From assembly GCA_963281255.1 (NCBI GenBank), contig OY725492.1, positions 2,775,696-2,839,695 of the forward strand: DNA of 64,000 nt, in the 5' to 3' direction. Below the pieces are notes generated by a model. That model did not search any database and was not told where the DNA came from. It saw only the letters and a list, made by a program, of their open reading frames with translations. The position numbers were made by a program, and so were the translations under genes. Of this stretch, positions 31,195 through 42,930 are shown piece after piece. Numbering within the stretch: the first letter of the stretch is position 1; each line of letters begins with the position of its first letter. The DNA comes from Aphrocallistes beatrix. Its lineage: Eukaryota > Porifera > Hexactinellida > Sceptrulophora > Aphrocallistidae.

Positions 31195-32582
31195 GCCTTG
31201 TTTTGGACAAGGTATTTGTTGAACTTTCCCATTCTCCACTTAAAAGCCCCCCCCCCACAAGTTGTGCCTCATGTTACGATTTGGTACCCAAAGGCCTTTT
31301 GGGGTATCAAATCGTAACAACTTGTAATGAGAACTTTTTGCAAAAACTTTAAACCACCAAACATTTGTATTAGTTTAACTCCTCTGACCTCACCTCAGAT
31401 GCTTATGCATACAATCAAAAGAACTATTTGTGATTGAAATTCATTGGTTTATGTGAGAACCAATCAATTATCAGCCTTTTATAATGCCATTCACACGATT
31501 CTATTTCGTATAAATGATTGAACACTGCTATTTTGAGTCTATAATTTGATTGTTAACAACAATTAAAGTGTGTTATATGCTACGATCTATCAATTCATGA
31601 ATTTACTGTACAAATGAATACAAATGAATTTACCTTTCGGTATTCATTCTGCCCTCCCCTTCTCCTCAATCTACACACTCAACAAAAGCACATGTTCAAC
31701 GACTGGTCTGTTCTGCACCCACCTCACCGATGATAAGGTGACTTATGAGATTTGGAAGCACACTTCCATCCCGTATGTGGGTTTTTTTAAAAAACTTTAC
31801 CTCTGACAATATTCGCTGCGCACTCATTACATATTTCACTCGAATAGTAAATTTCATCACGCCCAATACGAGTTATGCCAGTATGCCAGTTACACTGTTT
31901 CACATTGTTCACTAAATGATTCTAAAAGTACTAAAAAGAGAATTGATACCCAATGCCTTTAAGAAGAGTCATAATTGAATTAGTTCATTATTAGGCTAGT
32001 TAGTGTACTTTTGTATCAAATGGACTTTTGAGGGTTTCCTGCATAATACTGGGCTTGTTTTACTAGTTCCACTGGACTGCTCGACAATTAATGATTCAAA
32101 GAGTTTCCAGAATGTGGGATGATGCATGCAGCAGTATTCTAATTGTAGAGTGGTAATGCATCAGGGGAAATTTGAAATATCATATTTTTAAATGTTGTTA
32201 ATTAAGACGTATTGCGGTGGTAAATAAGCCAAGGATGGTAGCATCCTGATCGTTAAAGAAAATTCTGTAGCACTCGAATAATGATTTTGTAAACCTAATT
32301 CTTGAACTTTTCTGTCTTGTATCAGTGGAAGAAGATGTCGTATTTAAGAGTTATGCTGTTTCAAAGTTCAAGGTCTCCCCAATTTTGGTGGTGTTTGAAA
32401 TTTTAAACACCATAACTCACGAAAATGGCTCTGTATCTCGATTCTAAAGTGCATGAAGTGAAAGCAGGGATCATTCTGCGTCGAAGTTGGTGCCGCATGT
32501 GACGATTTTGGTACCCAAAAGCTCCTATTTGGGGGCTTTGGCGACTTTTACGTGGATAATAGGAAAGTTTAACAAGGCTCTT
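31195..32582. mobile_element. possible TIR element, no coding signal
   Basis: TTGTTGAACTTTCCCATTCT near 31205 and the complement of GGATAATAGGAAAGTTTAAC near 32553 are alike over about 30 bp. A GGTACCCAAA(A)GG block recurs at both sides (31285 and 32510). No target duplication is clear. A hairpin of about 35 bp per arm lies at 31258-31330. Confidence 0.4.
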
Positions 32583-32932
32583 TTGAAAATACTAGTCTGA
32601 AATTCATCTAAATACATACATGCAAATTCAAAATTAGGACGCAAACGTAAACATCTAAACAATTTGATGCTCAAAGTGCCCCTCCTCCATTCTTCACACA
32701 CATTTCCACTTTTTATAATATTTATAATATTTTAGATAACATTACGCAACACTTTGGAGTAGGCCTGTTGCGTGAATTTTGAGACGCATAGAATTCTGAG
32801 ACTGAGTTCACGAGCTATGTATATAATCTCAATATTATTAATTCATACCCAAGATTTCACTTGACGAAAAAAGGCATGCTATTTTTATTAATTATACTAA
32901 CATAGAGAAATATGGATTATTATTTTTAATGC

Positions 32933-33232
32933 GTGTGTAGGTGCAAACTTAAGGAAAGGAACAAAATCCTTTTTACCAACATGCCTAAATTAAAACAGAT
33001 GCCCAACACTAAAAGCCAGGGTAAATTTTTGGGACCTTTTACAGTGTCTAGAATTACTGACAGTCATGCTATCATTTCAAAAGAAGAATTAAATTCCAAA
33101 AGAGATAAGAAGGTACCCATCCACATCACACTACTCTATTACGAGCGTCAAGAAATGATAGTAGACTCTACTATCAATTTTTTGACACTCGTAATAAAAA
33201 TCTACGGAAAAGAGGAAAGATCTGACATCTGA
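32933..33232 (+). pseudogene. integrase C-terminal (GPY/F-like) fragment
   Basis: The frame reads NTKSQGKFLGPFTVSRITD and DKKVPIHITLLYYERQE. The 'GPF' turn followed by a beta-rich run is the GPY/F module found after the core of Ginger and Gypsy/Metavirus integrases. No core precedes it. OTU-coding sequence follows at 35157 after several insertions, so both may come from one decayed integrase+OTU element. Confidence 0.55.
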
Positions 33233-33329
33233 TAGCCGAGAGACCAAAAGAATGAAGCTACAATTTTTTAATCGAAATTCTTGTACATGTTTATTTTTAA
33301 TTTATCACTTGACAAAATAATTGTGCAAC

Positions 33330-33985
33330 TTGTTGTGAGCAAGCTAATTAATCAATGTGATCCCAGGGCCCTTAGGGCGCCTGGGATCACATTGATTAAT
33401 TATAACGGGGATAACATCTCTAAATACGTCTGTCCTACTGCTATAATTGATATCGCACGAAAAATCACCAAATTTGTCAATCTTTAAAATTTTAGATATG
33501 CAATGATGACGTCATAACAGAATGATGAGTCATCTTTTTTTGATGATAGTTGCATCATATGTGAGATATATTAATATACACATTCTATTAAAATTTCAGC
33601 CTTCTATCACTTAAAACGGCTGAGTTATGGTTGAAAAACTGAAATTTCTAATTATAAAAAGGGTGACAATGACGTCATAATTCCATGATGAGTCGACATT
33701 TTGGTCTGAGCTCAGAACTTAGTGGAGCCATAGCCAAAAGACTCGCACATGACAAAAATCAGCTTTCTGTGCCTAGCAGTTTCTTCAATCAATTCGTTAC
33801 AGATATATATATATATACAGTCGACTCCGCTTAATAGGGTCACATCGGTCAGGGCATATTTTGACCGGATTATATAAAATATTTTTGTATTAGCCTCTAT
33901 GTGTGAGAGCTATTCCGGTCTTGCCAAAAGTGGCCCGATTAAGCGGAGTCGACTGTATATATATATCCTTACTATTAAAACTCAA
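33330..33985 (+). mobile_element. copy of the 'CCTTACTATT' family, with a pogo MITE inserted
   Basis: Contains the TAACGGGGATAACATCTCTA block, TGACGTCA at 33507 and 33670, and TTCAATCAATTCGTTACAGA. A pogo-type MITE occupies 33818-33955. ATCCTTACTATTAAAACTCA at 33965 begins the next copy. Confidence 0.68.
33818..33955. mobile_element. pogo/Tigger-type MITE, 138 bp
   Basis: CAGTCGACTCCGCTTAATAG to TTAAGCGGAGTCGACTG: nearly perfect inverted ends, flanked by TA repeats. Confidence 0.85.
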
Positions 33986-33993
33986 TTAATGTA

Positions 33994-34161
33994 CAGTCGA
34001 CTCCGCTTAATAGAGTCACATCGGTCAGGGGACATTTTGGTCCGATTAAGCGGAGCACCCTATTAACCGAAAATATTTTGTATAAGCTTCAATGTGTGAG
34101 AGCTATTCCGGTCCTGCCAAAAGTGACCCGATTAAACAGTAACCCAATTAAGCGGAGTCTG
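33994..34161. mobile_element. pogo/Tigger-type MITE, 168 bp
   Basis: CAGTCGACTCCGCTTAATAG at the left, TTAAGCGGAGTCTG at the right, TA on both sides. It shares GTGTGAGAGCTATTCCGGTC with the copy at 33818. Confidence 0.83.
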
Positions 34162-34163
34162 TA

Positions 34164-34171
34164 TATACACA

Positions 34172-34224
<53 letters not shown>
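34164..34224. repeat. (TA)n microsatellite
   Basis: About 45 bp of pure TA repeat. A hydrophobic open frame over it is an artefact. Confidence 0.95.
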
Positions 34225-34226
<2 letters not shown>

Positions 34227-34489
34227 TATGTCCCATAATTATTTAGAATTTTGCTTGATTCAATCTTTTTCGATATCTGACTAGATTAAGCTCTAATACT
34301 GGTACTTTTATTAATCAACCTTATGTCAATAATCGTTGATAATGTAGTAATACACTAAAACCTATTCTAAAATGGATTTTTCCAATTTTTATATAATGAT
34401 GACGTCATGATGATGCGACCAAAATTGCATAGTTTCTTAATCTGTATTTAACTATTCATATATTAGGTCCATATAATTGTAATGACTCA

Positions 34490-34754
34490 AACTGAGAAGA
34501 GAGCTCGGATTAGAGTGCTATTAGATTAGTATACAGATTCTATTAAAGTTTCAGCTTTCTATCTCCTATAATGACTGAGTTATGCCCGAATAACTGTGTT
34601 GCTTAACTTTTAAAAATGTGACAATGACGTCATAATTCCATGATGAGTCGACATTTTGCTCTGAACTCGAACTTACTGGAGTCATAGCCAAAAGACTCCC
34701 ACATGCCAAAAATCAGCTTTCTGTGCCGGGCAGTTTCTTCAATCAATTCGTTAC

Positions 34755-34795
<41 letters not shown>

Positions 34796-34860
34796 TAAAT
34801 AAATAGATAAATAAATAAATAAATAAATAACTATACATTAATCGAGTTTAATAGTAAGGA
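34490..34860 (+). repeat. partial copy of the 'CCTTACTATT' family
   Basis: Right part with TGACGTCA at 34625, the TCAATTCGTTACAGA block, TA and TAAA runs, then ATCGAGTTTAATAGTAAGG. A further TGACGTCA at 34400 lies just upstream. Confidence 0.68.
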
Positions 34861-35156
34861 TATTGACTTTAGAAGGAAGAAATCAGAGAAACTGTTCTGA
34901 GCTGGACATTTTTTTAGATTTATATCCAGTATTCGGAGATATTATGGCTGCTAAATACGCTGAGAAAGTACTTTATGGAGTTGTGAGTTATACGTATTTG
35001 ATAAATTTTGTCCAGATAAAATGCACTGTATAAAAATAATCTAATGTATATCAAACTATTCTATGAATTCATATTTTATGTGCGCAGTTCGGAACTTTCG
35101 AATGACTACGTTTTAAAATTTATATTATAATATTTATACTTTAGACTATCCAGTAT

Positions 35157-36375
35157 TTGAGTACCAATCTTTGGGATTCATTCCCTGACAACTCGAAAAC
35201 CTCGCAGGCCAACCACTTAGCTGTTATCAACCATGGGAGACCGTGCATAATAGGTGATGGTAATTGTTTGTACAGATACCTAGCGAAGGTTTTTACTGGC
35301 AAAGAAGATAACTATCCTCAAATGCGTAAAATTATATCTCATTTTATCGCCTCTGAAGGAACAACGAAACTTGGCTGGTACTTCAAACAAAAACAAATAA
35401 CGTGTAACGACTAATAACAGTCAAGGAAGCTCGCTTATTCGAGTTGTTAGATCACTGGCAAGGTTGTGTCAAACTCAATGATTTGAATTATTTTTTTGTA
35501 ATATTGCATTTGATCCTTTACATAAAACACACCAGATCAATCAATTCAATCATTTGCGCTTATTCAAATCGTTCAGCTCATTCATTTTAATCATTCAATT
35601 AAATTCAAATCAATCAATTCAAATCAATTCAATTAAATTCAAATCAATTCAAATCAATTCAATTCAATTCAATTTAATTCAATTCAGATCATTTAATTCA
35701 ATTCAGATACCGTAGATAATTTTTAGCCCCATTTAGCATTTAGCCCCTGAAGAAAAATAAATGTTTCAGATACATATGCAAGAGAGCTTCGATAAATATA
35801 ACCGCACGGGCACGAGTAAACCAAGAAATTTAGAACCCTCTTTTTGGAGGGGGATGGTTCGAAGGCCGGCAACTATTCGAGTATATACGGTCATTCAAAT
35901 AAAAATCAATTCAGATAACTCGAATCAATTATAATCAATTCAAATCAATTCAACTCAATTCAAATCATTTCAATTCAAATCAATTCAATTCAAATCAAAT
36001 CAATTCAATTCAAATCAATTCAATTCAATTCAATTCAATTAATTTAAATGAAATTTCAGATCATTCTATTTTATTCAATGACAACATTCAGATCATTCTA
36101 TTTTATTCAATGACAACATTCAGATCAATCAACTCAATCATTTCTTATTAACCAACTCAATCAAATCAAATCAAAAAATGAAATTTTTTTCAAATCAAAT
36201 TGATTTGATTCAACCTTGCGGCCTTAGATGGAACCTGCATAGAGCCAATGACAATCCTGAGGCAGTCATCTACATCCAAAATTTTAATCTCCATTATGAA
36301 CCAGTCATCTCAATGATAAACTGCACCACTCCTTCTTATGGAAACATACCCGGAGATGTTCAGACTCTTGACTAA
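35157..36375 (+). pseudogene. OTU-family cysteine protease remnant (copy 1)
   Basis: The frame at 35157 reads PCIIGDGNCLYRYLAKVFTG, the OTU catalytic 'DGNC' loop with its helix, followed by YPQMRKIISHFI. After an ATTCA-rich low-complexity block, the frame at 36178 gives VIYIQNFNLHYEPVIS, matching the OTU C-terminal His block. OTU proteases cleave ubiquitin or similar modifiers. Here the protein is an element passenger, as the same domain follows integrase coding at 37640-40113. The middle of the domain is lost or interrupted. Confidence 0.6.
35580..36060. repeat. ATTCA/TTCAA low-complexity array
   Basis: Dense variants of AATTCAATTCAAATCAATTC. Near 35707-35889 it is broken by a short unit starting ACCGTAGATAATTTTTAGCC and ending CGAGTATATACGGT, possibly a MITE. 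Confidence 0.85.
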
Positions 36376-36684
36376 ATACTAGCTTCTTCACACTTTACTG
36401 TACGGACTCGGTGTTTACAAACAAACAATACTATACGGACCTCGTGTTTACATATGGATCTAGTTAGCAACTAGCCAGCCTGATGAGTCTTAGATAGACG
36501 AAAGGCCCGTATTTTTCTGATGATAATAGCATTAATTTAACAAAGAACACAACACCTATCTTCTGTAGGGTTTCAGTTGGGGGGGCTCCCCCATATTTGG
36601 GGGGAACCCCCAATTTTTATTATTATCATCCTCGATTTGCCCCAAATTAACATTTAGATTTCTGTCTAGGGTGACTGTCACGAA

Positions 36685-37633
36685 AACTTTGGTCCGGGGG
36701 ACCAATTCTTTCGTGGAAAATTGGTCCTCCCCTGAAAATTTTGGTCCTGCTATGGACCAATTTTCCATGGAATTTTGGACGGGGGGACCATTTTTTTCAG
36801 GGAATTTCGGTCCGGGGGACCAATTTTCCATAAGGAATTTTGGTCCGCCCTAACCAATATTTCAATGAAAAATGCATCACCATTTGGAAAGGATGTCAAG
36901 CCCCAGTGGCGCTGCGGTAGCTGTTATTAGGTCTAGTTATTATAGTTGGAATAGGTAGGCACTCAATAGGAAGAGATTTCAGATTTTAGAGAGCAGAAGA
37001 AATAAAATACACTTCTTAGATCAGAGATTAGCTAAATATGTATCAGGGTTGCCGTGGGAATGAAATTTCAATTCCCATCCCATTCCCATAGAATTCCTGT
37101 GGGAATCCCGATAGGAATCCTGAGGGAATCCCCATAGGAATACTAGGAATATCCCCACGGGGGAAAAATCATTCCCATCACATGTGTATGAGGATTCCCA
37201 TTCCCACGGCAACCCTGGTCTATTGGGACATGTCCAGTATTTTAGTTAAAACCGGGGATATCCTGCAGCTGTCCCGTCCTGTCCCGGATATTAGTAACAA
37301 CCATTGTTTAAGTGTTGGTATGACTAGAATGAGTTACTTCTTAGTATCATACTGTGATGTAACAAATCCATAACAATACAGTATTAGTATGCAATTGGGG
37401 ATAAGTATATTCAGGAATTTTGAACGCCTGAGTATTATCCATCTAATGTATTGAATACTAAATATGAATTGTCAGTCCGGGGTCAAACAACTTGGTTGTC
37501 GACAATTGAAAAGTATCAAAAAATCGAGGATGTCAAATGATTGATAGAATTTAATTTTCCATTAAAGAATTAGTCTCCCGGACAATTTTTCCTGAAAAAA
37601 ATGGTTCCCGGACCAATATTCCCTGAAAAAAAT
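36685..37633. repeat. GGTCCGGGGGACC repeat blocks
   Basis: TTTGGTCCGGGGGACCAATT and relatives occur at 36685-36850 and, inverted, at 37570-37633 (GGAAAAATTGTCCGGGAG-like). They may be the arms of a separate short element inside the left side of the integrase + OTU element. Confidence 0.5.
37044..37217. mobile_element. hAT-type MITE (CAGGGTTGCC ends)
   Basis: CAGGGTTGCCGTGGGAATG at the left and CATTCCCACGGCAACCCTG-like at the right, with many GGGAAT/ATTCCC blocks. Its ends resemble the hAT at 63-568 and part of the insert at 6750-7000. No clear target duplication. Confidence 0.6.
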
Positions 37634-37639
37634 GGTCCA

Positions 37640-38253
37640 TACTCTCCGACAACTCAAGGTCAAATAGAGCGTTTTAATAAAACGTTAAAAAATTTACTAA
37701 GGAAAGAAATTCAGATCAAATTATCAAAGAAAAATTTCCAAATGATTGAAGATTGGGCAAACGTGTTAATTCCAAGAGTTGTTGATTTCTATTTACATAA
37801 AGTACACAGATCCTTATCTCGGACTCCATGGAAGTTGTATAAAAACAGAACTTCACCACATCCTAAAGCTATCTTAAGCTTAGAATCAATCACTTCTTAG
37901 ACTCTACAGATGCTGACTGCCTCCTAAAATATCTAGCACACAAGGGCTTCAAAGATCACTTAGGATCATTACAATATTGGTATCGCAGTAGATTTGATAA
38001 CGAAGGGGGGCGCTACTTTTCTAAAATACAAGAATTACAAGATCCTTCTACTAAACACTTTTGTGAAGAGTGCGTCTTTTCAGATCTCTGTACTCATGAA
38101 TGTTGTTTCAAATTGTTGAAATCTTGCTTACGAAGCAAAATTTTATTTAGAGAAAATGGCAATTGCAGATCAGTTGAAAGTAGTTTAGGAAAACGTCAAA
38201 GACAAGAAATCTGCTGCTCTGAAAGTGATAAATGTGACAGTATTTTGTCAGAT
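37640..38253 (+). pseudogene. integrase C-terminal part and Cys-rich linker of the integrase + OTU element
   Basis: YSPTTQGQIERFNKTLKNLL is the conserved block around the third catalytic residue (Glu) of the integrase core, followed by VHRSLSRTPWKLYKNR. Further on, in other frames, are a Cys-rich patch (HFCEECVFSDLCTHECC-like) and a Ser-rich linker, cut by the foldback at 38254. The part of the core before the Glu block is replaced by GGGACC-rich repeats at 36690-37633. Confidence 0.65.
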
Positions 38254-39320
38254 CATAGCCTACTCTAATAATGCCTCACAGTAAAATAACCAAGGATGCG
38301 GTAATAGCCGAATGGATTAATACACGATTAGCCTAAAATCGTTAATCATGTAGAATAGGCATTAAGAATGTATTACCAGCATATATAAACATGGTATCAA
38401 AGTACATATATCCGTTGTCAAAATTTCGATTAGTCATCATATCATTGCCGCAACAGGTCATTCTAAGGACAATTTTAGCGATTTTCTAAGCTGTTTTAAC
38501 CCTATTTCTAAATGGTATTAAGGTGTGATTTTTGTGTAGAACCAAGATTAGTACAAGGTGATTTGAATAATTTAGAAATTTTCATTGGAATGTTGTTGCA
38601 TTCCTACGTTGCTATGGTAAAGCATTTTGGTCAGTTTGGGCCATTTCATGCAAACTGTAAGAACTAGGTCTTACAATTTGATCGTATTCGATAGGCAATT
38701 GGCTACTTCCTATTAGGTAATAATACAAATTTTACTTCTAAATTCACAGACTACAGAGTTATGCGACAATTTAGTGTTTGGTCACAATCTTAAAATCAAC
38801 CCATAACTCAAAACTCCTTGAATTTAGAAGTTCAAGTTGTATTATTACCTATTAGGAAGTAGTCCATTGCCTATCAAACACAATCAAATTTGGAGCTCTA
38901 ATCATTACAGTTTGCATGAAATGGCCCAAACTGACCAAAATGCTTTACCATAGCAACGTAGGAATGCAACAACATTCCATTGAAAATTTCTAAATTATTC
39001 AAATCACCTTGTACTAATCTTGGTTCTACACAAAAATCACACATTAATACCATTTAGAAATAGGGTTAAAACAGCTTAGAAAATCGCTAAAATTGTCTTT
39101 AGAATGACCTGTTGCGCAATGATATGATGACTAATCGAAATTTTAACAACGGATATATGTACTTTGATACCATGTTTATATATGCTGGTAATACATTCTT
39201 AATGACTATTCTACATGGTTAACGATTTTAGGCTAATCGTGTATTAATCCATTCGGCTACTACTTCATCCCTAGTCCATGATTTTCAGTCTACTGTGAGG
39301 CATTATTAGAGTAGGCTATG
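38254..39320. mobile_element. P-end foldback MITE with ~490-bp arms, 7-bp target duplication
   Basis: The outer CATAGCCTACTCTAATAATG and its complement match the termini of the P-type element at 2155. GTCAGAT occurs at 38247-38253 and at 39321-39327. The two arms are long near-perfect complements (for example GCTGGTAATACATTCTTAAT-type blocks on both sides) around a loop of about 70 bp near 38785. Inserted between integrase and OTU coding. No coding capacity. Confidence 0.88.
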
Positions 39321-39327
39321 GTCAGAT

Positions 39328-40113
39328 ATTTTTATTGAAGGAATACAACCTAACAAACCCGTAAGAGACTTACAGACTGATGACTTTTTTAATGAAATAC
39401 CAATAGATGATGTAAGAGTATCGGGCCTTCAAGATGCATCGCTAGACAAGCCTATCACCACTCCACAGACTGATACATTGGTTGGTGCGCCATTAAGCAA
39501 AAAATTCAAATCCATAGGATCAGCGAAATTTGATCCTATAAATTCAGAAGAGGACTTTTTTAAACCAGTCACTGAAGAATGGAAAAGAATGCGATTCAAG
39601 ATAAATTACCTATTAAAACACACATAGAACGCACTATGTTTATTCCAAATAATACATATAGGAATTTGAAAGATTGTGTTCCCAAGAAGAAGGTATCGAT
39701 ATACCCAGATGGGAACTGCCTTTATAGGGCACTGAGTTGGTGGGTTACAGAAAGAGAAGATTACCATGAATGTATTCGCGGCAAATTAGTTAAATTTATG
39801 AGGGAATCTTTGGTATGTCAACAATATGTGAAAAACAAGTCCAACAAGAATATTGAGGAGTACATCCGGGAAAAGAACATAATGTCTTCTACAGTCTGGG
39901 GGGTGACGTTGAAATTTTTAGTGCTGCTATCTGGTTAGAAACGGACATTTTCACATACATCGACGACACATGGAACAATTTTTCATATAAAGGCTTTAAT
40001 CCAAAGAAAGGTCGAAATATACCGACTAAATTCGGGATTTATATTGAAAATTCTTGTCTCCACTACGAACCCATAGTTTCAGTCATCCGAAAGGGGTACT
40101 CAAAAGAAAAATG
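39328..40113 (+). pseudogene. OTU-family cysteine protease (copy 2) of the integrase + OTU element
   Basis: After an acidic linker, the frame from 39579 reads KKKVSIYPDGNCLYRALSWW, containing the catalytic Asp and Cys of OTU proteases, then DYHECIRGKLVKFM and TVWGVTLKF. The next stretch, in another frame, gives a WLETDIFTYID-type block and NSCLHYEPIVSVI, holding the catalytic His. The full OTU length (about 150 residues) is thus represented with one apparent frame change. Predicted role: removing ubiquitin-like modifiers from element or host proteins; this is inference. Confidence 0.68.
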
Positions 40114-40187
40114 ATGAAATAGTAACACTTTTAGAGAAGTTTAGAGAAATTTAGATAATTTAGTATTTTGTGATTCATTTAGATCAA

Positions 40188-40962
40188 GGGTGTTCAAACT
40201 ATGGCCCGCGAGACCATTCGCTGTGGCCCGCGGATAATTCGCTTGTTTTCATTATTCATATACACTGCCTGAACAAAAGTATTCGTACACCCCATAATTC
40301 CCCATACAATTAGTTATAATACTGATTTATTTAGTGTTTCAAGAATATTTAATTTGTGAGAGAGACACTTAATTTGACTTCAAATTCGAAATCTCCACGT
40401 TCAAATTACTCACTTTATATGTTTTCAAATTAATTACTCTTCCTCAAGAATAAGTATTTTCACCATTTGCTTTCCTATGCCACATGTCGCGAGTGATCAC
40501 CATTGTATATGATGGCATTGGTCGTATGAAGTGGCACAGTTTGAAAATTTTTAACCTTGTGGGAGTGTAAACAAGTTGAAAGATTGTAAACAAGTTGAAG
40601 AGTGAGTAATTAGAATATAGAGAATTCGAATTTGAAGTTAAATTAAGCATATATATCTCTTACCGATTAAATACTTTGACTCACTAAATAAATCAGTATT
40701 ATAACTATTTGTATGGGGAATTATGAGGTGTACGAATACTTTTGTTCAGGCAGTGATATACAGTAGATTGACGAGCTTCAATCGTCACAGATAATAATTG
40801 TTTTTTTCTAAACACCATATAGAAATAATTGTAGATACTCTACAAATGTATAGCTTGAAAATTGATTAAACTAAAGCCAGAGGCGATCTATGATTTGTGG
40901 CCCATAAGGCGGAGCCTAATTTTAAAGTGGCCCGTAGATTTAAAAGTTTGAGCACCCCTGAT
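40188..40962. mobile_element. hAT-type MITE interrupted by a Tc1-type MITE
   Basis: CAAGGGTGTTCAAACTATGG at the left, TTTGAGCACCCCTG at the right, with GGCCCGCG blocks near both ends, a common hAT design. ATTTAGAT precedes and ATTTAGGT follows (7 of 8). The middle is occupied by the MITE at 40263-40755. Confidence 0.75.
40263..40755. mobile_element. Tc1/mariner-type MITE
   Basis: CACTGCCTGAACAAAAGTAT to ATACTTTTGTTCAGGCAGTG, exact inverted ends, flanked by TA, with further internal complementarity (CACCCCATAATTCC). A truncated right part of the same family is at 56505-56629. Confidence 0.85.
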
Positions 40963-41044
40963 TTAGGTTATAGAGATGAAATGTATGATCATTTGACATG
41001 CTTGTAGAAAATAATTAAATTTCTGCTATCTGCATTCGTTTATC

Positions 41045-42076
41045 CATAGCCTACTATAAAAAGGCCTAAGAGTAACTTGCGAATTTGGCACTAGGGATGC
41101 AGTAGAAGATGGATGAAGAAATACATGAGCTGCCTTAAATCATTAACAAAGCACAATAGAGCTTAGGAATGTATTACCAGCATATATAAATATGGTGTCA
41201 AAGCACCCATATCCGTTGTGAAAATTTAGATTAGTCATCAAATGATTGCGCAACAGGCTATATTTGGGTCAAATTTAGTGATTTTCAGAGGCCGTTTAAG
41301 GGCACTTCTAAGTGAATGTGTTAATACGAAAAATTTGGAATTTCTTCATGGAATGTTCTTACATTCCAGTGTTGCTATGGAAACGTGTTTTGGTCAGTTG
41401 GGGCTATATCTTGAAAACAGCGATAGCTAGACATTCAAATTTAATCTCATTTGATAGCAAATAGGCTACTTCCTATTAAGCTATAATACAATTTCTATGT
41501 CTTAATTTAATAATTTACGAGTTATTAGACAATTTATCATATTGGTCACATTTGGTAATTTGTCGAATATCTCGTAAACCATTGAATTGAGACACATAAA
41601 TTGTATTATAGCTTAATAGGAAGTAGCCTATTTGCTATCAAATGGCATTAAATTTGAATGTCTAGCTATCGCTGTTTTCAAGATATAGCCCCAACTGACC
41701 AAAACACGTTTCCATAGCAACACTGGAATGTAAGAACATTCCATGAAGAAATTCCAAATTTTTCGTATTAACACATTCACTTCTCAGTTTTATGCGAAAG
41801 ACTTTATAATAAAAACACTTAGAAGTGCCCTTAAACCACCTCTGAAAATCACTAAATTTGACCCAAATATAGCCTGTTGCGCAATCATTTGATGACTAAT
41901 CTAAATTTTCACAACGGATATGGGTGCTTTGACACCATATTTATATATGCTGGTAATACATTCCTAAGCTCTATCGTGCTTTGTTAATGATTTAAGGCAG
42001 CTCATGGATTTCTTCATCCATCTTCTACTGCATCCCTGGTAAAGTTACTCTTAGGCCTTATATATAGTAGGCTATG
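41045..42076. mobile_element. P-end foldback MITE, second copy, 7-bp target duplication
   Basis: CATAGCCTACTATAAAAAGG to CCTTATATATAGTAGGCTATG. GTTTATC occurs at 41038-41044 and 42077-42083. The arms are about 490 bp, with a loop of under 50 bp near 41540. It shares the TGTATTACCAGCATATATAA block with the copy at 38254 but is clearly diverged: a separate subfamily with the same structure. Confidence 0.88.
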
Positions 42077-42930
42077 GTTTATCTTAATTTAGGTATATTC
42101 TATAAGCGAGAAAGTGGAGGGTAAAGCTGATACAAAATGAAGCCCTTGGGCTTGAAAACATTAAAATCAAGAAAATCGTATTAGTTTCATCGTTCCTATG
42201 CATAAGGAAGTGAAGAAGTGAAACTGAGTAAATGTTGATTATATTTTTTCAATTGTAAAAAATGAAACTCGGGCCGTATTTGACATAGAAAAAAATAAGC
42301 GCTGGATCGCTTATTGAGGGAAATACGGTATATATCGATGCCTAAAACGTAGAGAAAATTAGTTTGCAATCTATGGATTATGAAAAATATGATTTTTGAG
42401 CGTACTCGATTACCCTAACTACCCGTTGAGAGCAAGCCTCTTCGATTATTTTGGAATTACACAATACTTTGTCTAAACAATAAATATCGGCCCAGTAAAA
42501 ACAACCTAGGATGTAATCTAAACTGCGGAATTCGAATTCAGAATATTTAAATATTGATCAAAGTTGAATCACATTGCTTACATTCTTGAAAAATAACACG
42601 TAATCAATAGGTTTTCAATGCTCTATCATTATAATAGAAGACACAGACACGCCCAGACACACTCAAAGATACAACAAAAAAATCGAAATAATACAGAATC
42701 TTAAAGATTAACGATGTATTAATGCTTGTTTCCGGAAATAATTAGAGCTTGAAATCGCTACATTAATACAAATGGGGGGACTCCCCCCCCAAATTTGGGG
42801 GGTCTCCCTAGGCAGAAATCTAAATGTTAATTTGGAGGGGGGTCCCCCCCAATTTTGGAGGGGATCCCCCATATAGACTGCTAAAATAGAAATAATTGGG
42901 GGGTACCCCCAACTGAAACCCTACATCTTC

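Larger units (their letters stand above)
36564..42925 (+). mobile_element. integrase + OTU element (Ginger-like), 6.4 kb, defined ends and 5-bp target duplication
   Basis: Left end TGTAGGGTTTCAGTTGGGGG; right end CCCCCAACTGAAACCCTACA, exact complements. The inverted repeats continue inward, both arms sharing AAATTAACATTTAGATTTCT. TCTTC precedes the left end (36559-36563) and follows the right end (42926-42930). Inside, the plus strand codes for the end of a retrovirus-like integrase (37640-37900), a Cys-rich linker and an OTU protease (to 40113). TG...CA ends with 4-5 bp duplication and such an integrase fit Ginger DNA transposons, some of which carry OTU-type proteases as I recall. Later insertions: 37044-37217, 38254-39320, 40188-40962 (with one nested) and 41045-42076. 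Without them it is about 3.3 kb. Confidence 0.72.

Noticed and set aside
34078-34284. Possible membrane peptide rich in Tyr and Ile
   Set aside because: It is the translation of a (TA)n microsatellite and a pogo-type MITE.
36564-42925. Polinton/Maverick identity for the integrase + OTU element
   Set aside because: No capsid, DNA polymerase B or packaging ATPase motif was seen; the duplication is 5 bp rather than 6, and the ends differ from the AG...CT Polinton type.
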